64,000 nt of DNA from Anthopleura xanthogrammica. Taxonomy: Eukaryota; Cnidaria; Anthozoa; Actiniaria; Actiniidae. The DNA lies in assembly GCA_964019055.1 (NCBI GenBank), contig OZ025221.1:1617001-1681000 (forward strand), given 5' to 3'. The notes under the pieces were generated by a model that worked only from the letters and a program-made list of their open reading frames with translations, made no database searches and had not been told where the DNA came from. This document shows, piece after piece, positions 36,101 through 49,400 of the stretch. Position 1 is the stretch's first letter; every line of letters starts with the position of its first letter. Position numbers and translations under genes: made by a program.

Positions 36101-39100
36101 CAACGCGCGCAACGAAACACACCACAGCACAACAAATACACCATGCTACAACGCAACCAAACACACAACAAACCACACCATGACACAGCACAACACATCG
36201 CAACACACATATCACATCACATCAGACCAGACCAGACCAGACCAACCACGCCACACATTGGCACGAAATTAATGCTCACAAGCTCTCAAAATGCTAGCGC
36301 TTTTTCGGAATTTGCGAGTGAAAAAATATACACTAGCAAACACTTACGAGTAAGAATTAATCATTCCTTCAAAACTTTACCACTTGGCTAGTAGAAAAAA
36401 TCTTACCAGCAACACTTTGCTAGTGGACTAAAAAGTTAACTTCGAGCCCTGCACACCACACCACATTACACACCACACCACACCACACTACACCACCACA
36501 CCACACTACACCACACACCACATAACAACATTCACTAAATAGCACAAAATAGCAATGTGATTTTGTTCTTGCATACCAGGACAATGATTTTCATCTGTTC
36601 GATCACCAACATCATCATCTTCAGCACTTTGATCTGCAAGCACAAAAGTTGTCAACTTTGCTAGTAAAAAAAATATCTTACCAGCAACACTTTGCTAGTG
36701 GCCTAAAACGTTAACTTCGAGCCCTGCACACCACACCACACCACAGGCGTTGGAAGGACATAAAAACTGGCTGTAATCGCCAAAATTGCCAAGAAAAGAA
36801 AAAAAAGTCAAAAAAAAGAAAATGCAGAAGCAAAAAAAAAAAAAGCACTGTCAAAATCGTCGAAGCAAAAAAACAAACAAACAAACAAAATGCAATTGGG
36901 GGGATTCAGAATTACCCTGAAAAAGGAAGGGGGGTTCAGCCCTCCCCCCACATCTCAATTTTTTATTTCTTTATTTTTCTTTTTTTCCTTTATTATCCAT
37001 GTCATGTTAGTTGTTAGTTATGTATCTGTTGTAAATCGTATTAATTTGTATACATTTATGTAAGTATGGGGCATGTCCACATGGACTACGAGTCTATCCA
37101 CGCTCTGTTGAAGCTATTAAATAAAATAAAAAAAAAAAAAAAGTGGGGTATGCTCTAGCACCCCAGGCCCACCCTACCCCGCTGCCTATGCACACCACAC
37201 CACACCACACAACAACATTCACTAAATAGCACAAAATAGCAATGTGATTTTGTTCTTGCATACCAGGACAATGATTTTCATCTGTACGATCACCAACATC
37301 ATCATCTTCAGCACTTTGATCTGCAAGCACAAAAGTTGTCAACTTTGCTAGTAGAAAAAATATCTTACCAGCAACACTTTGCTAGTGGCCTAAAACGTTA
37401 ACTTCGAGCCCTGCACACCACACCACACCACAGGCGTTGGAAGGACATAAAAACTGGCTGTAATCGCCAAAATTGCCAAGAAAAGAAAAAAAAGTCAAAA
37501 AAAAGAAAATGCAGAAGCAAAAAAAAAAAAAACCACTGTCAAAATCGTCGAAGCAAAAAAACAAACAAACAAACAAAATGCAATTTGGGGGATTCAGAAT
37601 TACCCTGAAAAAGGAAGGGGGGTTCAGCCCTCCCCCCACATCTCAATTTTTTATTTATTTATTTTTTATTTATTATTATTTTTTCTTTTTTTCCTTTATT
37701 ATCCATGTCATGTTAGTTGTTAGTTATGTATCTGTTGTAAATCGTATTAATTTGTATACATTTATGTAAGTATGGGGCATGTCCACATGGCCTTAGAGTC
37801 TATCCACGCTCTGTTGAAGCTATTAAATAAAAAAAAATTAAAAAAAAAAAAAAGTGTGGTATGCTCTAGCACCCCCGGCCCACCCTGCCCCGCTGCCTAT
37901 GCACACCACACCACACAACAACATTCACTAAATAGCACAAAATAGCAATGTGATTTTGTTCTTGCATACCAGGACAATGATTTTCATCTGTTCGATCACC
38001 AACATCATCATCTTCAGCACTTTGATCTGCAAGCACAAAAATTGTCAACTTGTACTTATAATTTATATACAACTGTCTGAGTATATTTTGGATTGATAGG
38101 AGCCAAATATCCAGATGTCTAAAGGTTGTGAAGCTGAAAAAATATGAAACACGCTCTAACCACTAGAGAAAAAATCCAGTGACTAATCTATCAGGAAAAT
38201 CCAGATACTGTTGTCTTGTTTGGGGAAGGGCTGTCAAAAGAGTGACTATTTCTTACATTTTACCTTAGTTGAAGAAAACCTTGTACTCCCATCCCAGTGC
38301 TTTTAGTATTAGTACAGTAACAACCCGCATAAAAGAACCAATATACTTTCCCGAGTCAGGCTGCAATGGTTCTTATATATTTGATGTCTAGTGAGAAATC
38401 AGGCTCAGAAAACAGGTTCTTAATTACAAGCCAAAAAAAATTGTTCCTGTAATGGCGTTTTAAATTCCATTGCTGTTTACTTAGTGAGCTAATGACCCTG
38501 GAAGGTCTTATATTCTTTCCTATATTCTTGCATTAATCATATCCATTTTGAAATCATTAGCAAATCCTGCAATCTGATTGGCTAAAAAGTGTGCGATTTA
38601 AGCATTAATCGCACTATTTTGAATCATTAATAGCATCATTTTGTCAAACAATCACTTTTGAAGCTACATATAACTGTTGAGTATTTGAATATATTGAGAT
38701 TTCATAATGGATATATGATTAATAGGTAGTAGAACTTTGTGTCGTGAAATTTTGGTCTGAAACCACACTCGTGATTAACAAATTGCACTCCCACTACGCG
38801 ATCGTGCAATTTTGTAATCACTCTTGCAATTTCAGCCCAAATTGCACTCCATCCAGTTCTATTACAATTATTAACAATATTCCAAATGATCCTTAGAACA
38901 TGCTTTGTACATGTTTGTTAAATCTTTATACTTTTCACATCAGAACCTGTCTCATTTGTCAAGCTTTAGTGGTTCTTGTATATATATTGGGTGCTTTTTA
39001 AAAATTAAAATTGGCAAAATTTCAGCCTGGTGGTTCTTAATCCACTAGTTCTTTTATGCAGGTTTTTACTGCATTAGTATTCACAGGGCTCAAAGTAATA

Positions 39101-41197
39101 GCCGGTCAAGATGTGCGGCCAAATACATTTTTGACCAGTCATTACCAATTTTTGGACGGTCAAACATGAATAATAATTAACCAATGGTAATTTTCATTAA
39201 ATTTACAATTTTCACTGGGGAAAGGTCTGCTAATGCATGCGTTTGATACCCTCATTATTTAAGCTTATACCATTTCACTATCATTAATCGCGACCTTTAC
39301 GTTACTGCTGATTTTCATACAATTTGCAGGTTCATATCAGCCCTTGGGTGGCTGAAAATTAACTTGCGTTACCAAATAAAGTGTTTTCAAATATGACCGG
39401 TCAACATGTTCGTTCAAAACTGTATTGACTGGTCAAGTACCAAATTTGGCAGGACATTTACTGTTGACCGGCCATTATTTTGAGCCCTGATTAATGTGGC
39501 CAGTTTCCAGTATACTTTACCCCTATTTTCAGCATTGCCAGCTTCCTTATTCATATGACCGCTATTGTAGAAAAAAAAGCAACACATTAGCAAACGAAAA
39601 GTAGTTATTTGTACAAAATATAATAAGAAAAAAGTCACAACCAGCTACTAGAACTTAAACTAATACTAATACCAATAGCAATGCCAATAGCAATGGCAAT
39701 ACTAATGCCAATGCCAATGCCAATACCAATGCCAATGCCAATGCCAATGCCAATACCAATGCTAATGCTAATGCTAATGCCAATGGCATTAAATGGCAAT
39801 GGCAATGGCAATGGCAATGGCAATGGCAATGGCAATGGCAATGGCAATGGCAATGGCAATGGCAATGGCAATGGCAATGGCAATGGCAATGGCAATGGCA
39901 ATGGCAATGGCAATGGCAATGGCAATGGCAATGGCAATGGCAATGGCAATGGCAATGGCAATGGCAATGGCAATGGCAATGGCAATGGCAATGGCAATGG
40001 CAATGGCAATGGCAATGGCAATGGCAATGGCAATGATTTTGAATACTAAATATTTTCATAGCCAATGTCAGCTGTTGTTTCGAATTATAGTTTCAAAAGT
40101 ATGCTGAACGGATGCAGGTTGTCACACAGATGAAGCCATAGTATGAATTACGCAAATATTTGGCTGGTTGTTGGTTGCTTTGGGGGGTTTTGTGTTTTTA
40201 TACTTACTAAGTGTTGATTTTCGCATTGGGTCCAACTGCAACTTGTGCATTGCCACTGATATTCAGGTTATAATAATTATTAATAATTGTTTGAAGTGGA
40301 CCATCTGTGTTAGCTAGGTTAAATCAGTAACACAGCATGTAAATACAGGGTAGAGTGAGTTTATTCTCTACAATATGAAATAGACATATATAGACCTTAT
40401 CTGAGTTAACAAACAAGGTGTATTCTGGTCTAGCTCAAGGATGAACAAGTGGGTGTTCTTCAGTGTTTGCAACAAGTTTCATGATTGGTTTATAAAAACA
40501 ATAGGATTAAAATGACAATAAAACCTATGGGGCAATTAAAAAGCAAGTTCCAAATGAAGAAGCACTTGAACAAGTCACCATATAAGTCACAACATGCAAG
40601 GTACAATGGACAAAAGATGCATGTTTGAACCCAAGCTAGAATAGAATGCACCTTGTTTCCTATCCCAGGTCTAGTTTTGATCCACAATATGCAAGGTACA
40701 ATTGACAAAAGATGCATGTTTGAACCCAAGCTAGAATAGAATGCACCTTGTTTCCTATCCCAGGTCTAGTTTTGATCCACAATATGCAAGGTACAATTGA
40801 CAAAAGATGCATGTTTGAACCCAAGCTAGACCAGAATGCACCCTGTTTCCTATCCCAGGTCTACAGCTGTAGCTTACATCATCACCATATCAAGTAAGGT
40901 AAATAAAAGATTTGTACCCAAGCTAGACCACAATGCACCTTGTTCCTTCCTTATCCCAGGTCTACAATACTGTAGCTTTGAATAACACAATATTAAGGCA
41001 TGATAAACAATATAACCTTTGTGGTCCAGAGATGACAATCAATGGATGTTTCCCAAGGGCAATTCTAACAAGCACATCTTTGAAAATGTTCCTTAATAAT
41101 TAATAATACTAGACGAAGGACTAGCGTCCGAAATGTCAGTAAGTGATCTCTCTTATTTTTTACGGTGTAAAATTTAACTTTTTATGTCAACTTAATA

Positions 41198-41233
<36 letters not shown>

Positions 41234-41497
41234 AGCTTGAATCAAATTAACATACCATCTGACTGTTGATTGCTGCTGGTTTTGCTGTTACTAGTAGCTG
41301 CACCACTGCTGCTAGCTGCACCTTCATCTATAATAGTTTATACTTTATTAGTACTAGCTAGTCATGATCTAACAAGCACATCTTTGAAAATGTTCCTTAA
41401 TAATTAATAATACTAGACGAAGGACTAGCGTCCGAAATGTCAGTAAGTGATCTCTCTTATTTTTTACGGTGTAAAATTTAACTTTTTATCTCAACTT

Positions 41498-41528
<31 letters not shown>

Positions 41529-42206
41529 GCTTGAATCAAATTAACATACCATCTGACTGTTGATTGCTGCTGGTTTTGCTGTTACTAGTAGCTGCACCAC
41601 TGCTGCTAGCTGCACCTTCATCTATAATAGTTAATAATTTATACTTTATTAATACTAGCTAGTCATGATCGACCGTTTTAGAAAAAGCTTCTTTCCAAGC
41701 ATGACCGTAATCAGTCCAATAGATACAGCATTATAATATTATTGTAATTTTTATATAGAATAAATTATATTTATAATATTGTACTCTTTATATCACATTT
41801 TTGTAAATATGCTGTAATTCACCTCATAGGTGCCATAGTAGTATTTTCCAATAAACCATTTATCATGATATATATATAAGGCAATAGTATATTATTATAA
41901 TCATGCATATTTCATATACCTTTCTCTTCATTTTCACTAGGACCTGGCTCTGGTACATTGTCACAGCCACTTGCACTTGGCCTTTCCTTACCTGCAAAAA
42001 TCAAATTTATGTATATTATACCATGAGGCTTTAATTCTTGTCACTTTATCATAACATCGTTCTGATAATTCTTAAAATCTTTGGTGCAATTTAAGAAAAG
42101 CCAAATTCATCACACAAATAAAACACTGCTACTCGATCTTAACATTAATGTATGGGCCAGATTGGAAAAAAGACACTGTTCTTTATCTGCTTATTAACCC
42201 AATAAA

Positions 42207-42272
<66 letters not shown>

Positions 42273-43427
42273 ATAAATTATCTACATTGCAGGCACTCAA
42301 ACCATGAACACTTCAAGGTTTTTTTAACATTTTTCATAACTATCCAATCAGCACTCTGACCGTAGAAAAAGAGATCAAACCGCCATCCAATCATGTCAAA
42401 CAGCAAAATTTGATGTGATTTAGCAGTTCATTAATTTTCATGAGAAAACTAAAACTAAAACTTCTAAAGATTTTCTGCCATTTGTTGTGGCAGATTAGAT
42501 GGCACCTAAAAAATTCTTGATTCCTTTGTTTCTATGTAGAGTGCTGATTGGATAGTTATAAAAAATGTCAAAAAAACCTTGAAGTTTTCATGGTTTGAGT
42601 GCATGCCTGCACTGTAATAAATAATTGTCATAAGAGGGGTTCTCATAAACCCGTGAAACAAAGTGTACTAATTAAAGTGTAATAGTCATATAAACACAAT
42701 AGGAAAAAAAAAAAAAAAATCAGAGTGAAGTAGTGTGAAAACACACTAAAGTGTTTTACGGGTTAATGAGAACTGTTCTATTTGCCTATGGATAGATAAA
42801 TAAATCACACTGTATGTATTTAATTGCTGGCGTAAAATTTAACAACCAAATTCTTGAATCCCTTTATCCAACTCATTATTCTTCATGGATTTATGGGCTG
42901 AATGGGAAATAGAATATTGCCAAATGAGAAATGGGATTCATCTCTTTGTTTTGCATAAACGTTGTTATAAAACCCCTCAAAAATTGCTAAAGATTCTGGA
43001 AAATCTTACCATCTCATTGTTTTCATTGCTATGCACTGATTGAGACAATGGTCATGACATGGCAATTGTGCAATAATAGACTGCCATCAGTCAAATAAAT
43101 CATACATGGGGATACAGATACATAGTGACAATGAGAAGGTACAAATTTATATGGGAAACTACTCTGACTAATGATTTATTTGATTGACGTTAGTCCATTA
43201 TTGCCCGATTTAATATAATTCCTTGTTGTGACTAGTACTATTGTCTAGATCAGCAATTGTAGCCATGAAAACAGTGGTAATGGATTCAGAAAAGCAATCT
43301 GAATCACAGCAAATCAAATAGAAATCAATAGAACAATTGCTGAGCTAGTACAGTAGATTGAACTAAATTATCTCAGTCCAGCATAATTGCATCAATAAAT
43401 CAAAAGTTTGAGAGATCATAATATGGG

Positions 43428-43493
<66 letters not shown>

Positions 43494-46400
43494 AACCAAA
43501 AGTTCCAATCAATCAATCAATCAATCTTTATTACCACATATAAATAAGAATTAGACAGAATTACAAAATTATAAATAAAAGATGAAGGGTAAAACACTTC
43601 CCAGAATAGCTATTGAGAGCTAATCAAAGCTAAGAATCGTACAAGGGTAATTAACATAATTTAAGGTTGTTGATAATATGGAAAATTACAAAAAATATTC
43701 ATTATAGATATAGAAAATAAAGATTTACACTGTACATGATTATATTTATACATGCATATATATATAAATGTGTGCACATATATATTTCTACATATATACA
43801 TACACACACCCATGCACATGCATTTTTATTATATATATTATATGTAAATTACATACTAATATAAACACACACAACACACATACACACAAACCAGCAGCAT
43901 CCTAGATGAATTTAAGTTATTACTTGAATAATAAATGAATAAATAAGAAAGAGGGAAAAAAACTATTCCAGTAAAATCATTATGGAGTTATAGCAGAAGG
44001 TCACCCTTGATCAGAGCTTCAAGGTTAGAGTGGTCTTCACGAAATCTTGAACTCATTAGAATTCAGCTTCATTGAATATAAGAATTATGAACCATTTTGA
44101 AGGATGCCAACACAAAAAATAAACAATATACATAAAGATATGAGGAAAAATCAAGTCAATTTGGAAGATGGACAGATTATGAACCACCATCTCCAAGTCT
44201 TACTTGAACAAGTCACCATATAAGGTAATGAACAAAAGATGTTTGTATGCAAGCTAGACCAGAATGCACCTTGTTTCCTATCCCAGGTCTAGCTTTGATC
44301 CACAATATACAAGGTACAATGGACAAAAGATGTTTGTACACAAGCTAGACCAGAATGCACCTTGTTTTCTATCCCAGGTCTAGCTTTGATCCACAATATA
44401 CAAGGTACAATGGACAAAAGATGTTTGTACGCAAGCTAGACCAGAATGCACCTTGTTTCCTATCCCAGGTCTAGCTTTGATCCACAACATACAAAGTACA
44501 ATGGACAAAAGATATTTGTTCCCAAGCTAGACCAGAATGCACCTTGTTTCCTATCCCAGGTCTAGCTTTGATCCACAACATACAATGGACAAAAGGACTA
44601 GGGGGGGGGGGGGAGCTTGAATTAAATTAACATACCATCTGACTGTTGATTGCTGGTTTGACTGAAACTAGTATTTGCACCACTACTAGTACTGCCAGCT
44701 GCCCTTTCGTCTAATAATCATTAGAAAAAACCTACTAATGGTCTATCACCAATCGAGCCCTGTGATTGGCTGAGCTACTAGGGGTCTATTAGTGATAGAC
44801 CTCTAGTAGCGAAAAGCGCCGGTTTTGAAAACCAAAAAATATATATTTAAAGCAAAATCCAAAACTTTTTGCATCCTTTTATTGGACCGATTAGTAGGTT
44901 TTTACTAAAACAATTAGACCTCTCGCCCTCATGGCCTACGAGTCAATAGCCCATTCGGCCTTCGGCCTCATGGGCTATTGACTCGTAGACCATTCGGACT
45001 CGAGGACTAATTGTTAAATAATTTATATATTAGTACTGGTGTACAAACATTAAAAGAGTTCAAACTAAATAGCCAAAATATTACTAAATTATGCTAATTC
45101 GATTGTTTTCCATATATTTTGCATATTGGTTACAAATTAATACATTCTTTTTGAATTATATAATTACATTCTTTTTACAATTCCATATACTATAATCAAT
45201 TAAAAACATTTACTTTTATTTATGTCTAGAGCCTAAGTAAACTGGGATCAAGTTTTCTAGTTATAAGGCTCTAACTATTGAAAAATGTTTTTGAGTAATG
45301 GCAGTACTGTAAATATATAATTATTTGGAAATAGAAATATTCAAATTTTTTATTTATTTAATTAAAATATATAAATATACTAATTATACGATGGTTTCGA
45401 GTGGCATCCCACGAGTCACTTGTCACAAGTCACTTGTAGTTTCTAGTATACACACAAGCCTTTCTTTATTAGGAGAGTGTGTATACAACGAAAATACAAG
45501 TGACGAGTGGGATATCCACGGTATGCCATGAGAAACCATTGTTAACTATTTTATCCCACACCATAGAAAATACAAATGCGTAGATTCAACGCACAGTGCA
45601 TGATGGGAAGGAAAAGTGAAATACCGACGCATATACAACAGCTTTCCTGCTTTCTGATTGGCTGTATTTTCTATGGTGTGGGATAAATGTAGATATAATA
45701 GAAAAATACGAAATTATTGTAAAGACAGAAAACAATGCACAGGAAAAAAATAGGGAATTGCGATATAAAGTAAATTAGGAAAATAAATAAGTACTACAAT
45801 ACATTACAAAAAGTATGTGATGAATATATTCATGTAGAATGATGAGGATTCAAGTTAATGTTAATATTAATTCAGGTCTCTTAAAAGATAGTTTTTAACT
45901 TTTTTTGGAATAAAAGGATTGGATTCTCAAAGTTTGTGTTATTAATACCTGTGTTTTCATTTTCTCCATTACCAATATTGTCTTCACCATCAGCAGCAGC
46001 TGGGATGGAACCTGAAATCAATTGAAAATAGAACTTTCATTACTTAATCAGCTGATTTTTGTTGTTGCTACCAATCAATAGTGTTAGAACCAAGCAAGTA
46101 ACTGTGTTTTTGATTGACGATGAAAGTAGGCCACTTGCCACAAGCTTTTTTTGCTTTCCCAGGTTGAACATCTTGGCAAGATTCATGGCAAGATTCTTGG
46201 CAAGATTCTTGGCAAGATTCTTGGCAAGATTCTTGGCAATTTCATGACAAGATCATGACAAGATCATGGCAAGAATCTTGTCAAAATCGTGCAAGATCTT
46301 GCAAGATTCTGCAAGATCCTGCAAGATCCTGCAAGATCTTGTCACAGTTCTTGGCAAGTTCTTTTCATGATCTTGGAAGGATCTTGCAGGATCTTGTCAA

Positions 46401-49400
46401 GATTCTTGCTATATTTGTTGTAGAATCTTGGCAAGATCTTTGTAAGATCTTGCCATGATTAGTGTAGGATCTTGCCAAGATTGCTGTAGGATCTTTTCAA
46501 AATCTTTGTAGGATCTTGGCAAGATCTTTGTAGGATATTGGCAGAATCTTGGAAATACAATTCTTGCCTATCAATTTTTCTCGGTTTAAAAATAAGAAAG
46601 ACATCAAACAATACTTATCAATAGTAATTTATAACTTTTTATTGGCAAAATAGTTAAAAAAACAATATAGAAATAGTACGTACTATAAGAAATTACAACA
46701 TAACTATAAAACAAGCCTGGTTCACACTACGACTCAAACATAATCATAACGACATACACAAGCGCAATTTTTTTATTAGTAAAAAGGTAATTGTTTAGTT
46801 ATCTTAGTTTTTAACGATAATGTAATGAAAAGATAAGTTTCAATAACCAAATAAATTGTCTATCAAAATTAAAGGCAGTTGGCATCTTATAGTGCTATAG
46901 TGATAACACTCCATCATCCGTTAGAAGGTTTAGACCTAAAAATCAAAGGGTAAATTAGTTGTATTATTAAAAGAAACAGACCGCAAATCTTAATATAACT
47001 TTTCATTTATAGTGGCTTAAAGGAAAAGTGAGGAATTCGACTTGTTTAGCCATTAGATTCAGAGTTCGGTTCACAAATAGTATGATCTCGTATCCGGTTT
47101 AGTTATTTTGGAGAAAGAAGACATATTTTTGATCGCTTACCTCGCTGAAATCTCTTGGAAATTACTTGAGTTATACCAGGTTAGGAAGTATGACAAATTG
47201 GCTCGTAGTTTCCCATTTGTCTCTAGGGATTTTAGGCCAAAAACCAGCACATTTATCAAAGAACAATCGATGTTTTATCAGCAACAACGATCCTAACAAC
47301 TGAATGAAAATGGCACTCGAATTCAAAATGATGAATCAGCCAATCAGAGTGAGCCAGTAATCCATATATGGGCTGACCGGATATCCAAATATGGTTGAAG
47401 CTCCATACCAGTCCTGCTCGTTAGTTGGAATTTCCAACATGGCGGTCATCGAAGGAGTCTTCGATCTTCTTGTTCCATTAGACTAAATCTTGTTGTTATA
47501 TTATTTTAAGGCCTCTTTAATCGATATATTTTTGAAGCTAATAACTTAACATATTAAGTCAAGTATCAAGAAGATTCAAATCTACTTGAAAATTTATTTA
47601 TAAGCCGATTTTAACGTAACTGAACAATTCACTTCATAAGACACACCAGACATGACATTTTTCACATTTTAAGTTAAACCATATTAACTGTGGTTAAACT
47701 GCTATAAGTGGGTGCTCGCCTCAATCTTAAAAACTATTGTTTTCTCATGAATTCCTAAGAATTCTCAGCTCTCATCTGTTGTAATATCTCAAGGTTTGAT
47801 TCCTGGAAATTCAAGAAATCAAGTGCTAAAATTGAAAAGACATATCTAAAGTTAGGGAATTAAAGCTTATAGTTGGTTAGTTATATATATAAAACTACTT
47901 GTTAAATAATGTGGTAGCTAGGTATAATCTGATCTTGTCAAGAACATGCCATGATCTTGCAATAATAATATCACAAAATCTTCCCAAGATCTTATTATAA
48001 TCTTGCCATGATCTTGGCAAGAATATGCCATGATCTTGCAATAATAATATCACAAAATCTTTCCAAGATCTTATTATAATCTTGCCATGATCTTGGCAAG
48101 AAATATGCCATGATCTTGCAATAATAAATCCCAAAATCTTCCCAAGATCTTATTATAATCTTGCCATGATCTTGGCAAGAAACATGCCATGATCTTGCAA
48201 TAATAAATCACAAAATCTTGTCAAGATCTTGGTATAATCTTGCCATGATCTTGACAAGAACATGCCATGATCTTGCAATAATAAATCACAAAATCTTCCC
48301 AAGATCTTGGTATAATCTTGCCATGCTCTTGGCAAGAACATGCCATGATCTTACAATAATAATATCACAAAATCTTCCCAAGATCTTATAATAATCTTGC
48401 CATGATCTTGGCAAGAACATGCCATGATCTTGCAATAATAATATCACAAAATCTTTCCAAGATCTTACAATAATCTTGCCATGATCTTGGCAAGAAAATG
48501 CCATGATCTTGGCAAGAGATGTCTGTGCAAGATCTTGTGATCAATCTTCCAAGATCTTACATGATCTTACATGATCTTGCATGATCTTACATGATCTTGC
48601 TAAGATCTTGCCAAGACGTTCAACCTGGGTTGGTGAGAGGATACACACCTTTAGCAGTGTAGAAGACTAAATCTTATTTACATTGTTTTCTTTTGTGTCT
48701 AATTTTAATTATGATATGTTTTAATATATAAGGCTTATTAAAACAATCAAGCAAAACCACTCTATCAAACTATGCTAGTTTGAGTTTAGTTGTTAATGAT
48801 TTTTGCATTCTTGGAGGTGTTAATGATCATGAGGACAGTTACCTTTTTGCTCTTGTTCAATATCTGCAAAAAAATATATTTGCATAATTAGAAATAATAA
48901 ATCAATAACCAATCATGCACCCCAATATTGACATCAGAGTACCTATTCATCCCCTGTTGTATATACTTTAATTGTTATTAGATATGAATACTTGCTGCAG
49001 AAGAGCATTACATCAAGAGAAAAGTTGAAGCAAGACACAGGAAATTAACAAAGAATAGATTTAGGGACAAATGTTCATCCTTCGTGCTCGTTTTGGCTCC
49101 GAGTCCAGGATTTTGAATAATTAGTAGTTTATATATTCCAGAGCAAGGATGAATCTCCTTCAAAGTAATTTACTTTTAGATGGATCAATCATGAGTCAAT
49201 CAGTCAGCCATTCATGAAGTCAGACATTCAGTTAGAAACCCTGTGCCTTTATGTTTGCTGAATCTACCCAGTGGTGGATCCAGAATAATTTCAATGGGGA
49301 TGGCTAGCCACCAAATCCACCCCCCTGGATCTGCCCAGGTTGCTGACTATGATTTCTATGTGAGGTTGCAAGACCAAAGAAACCACAGCAAAGGGTAGCA

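Noticed and set aside
39635..40107. Open frames of 100-136 aa (PL, HC, MA and NG dipeptide repeats)
   Set aside because: All arise from the GGCAAT hexamer array, which is open in every frame; intronic in gene B.
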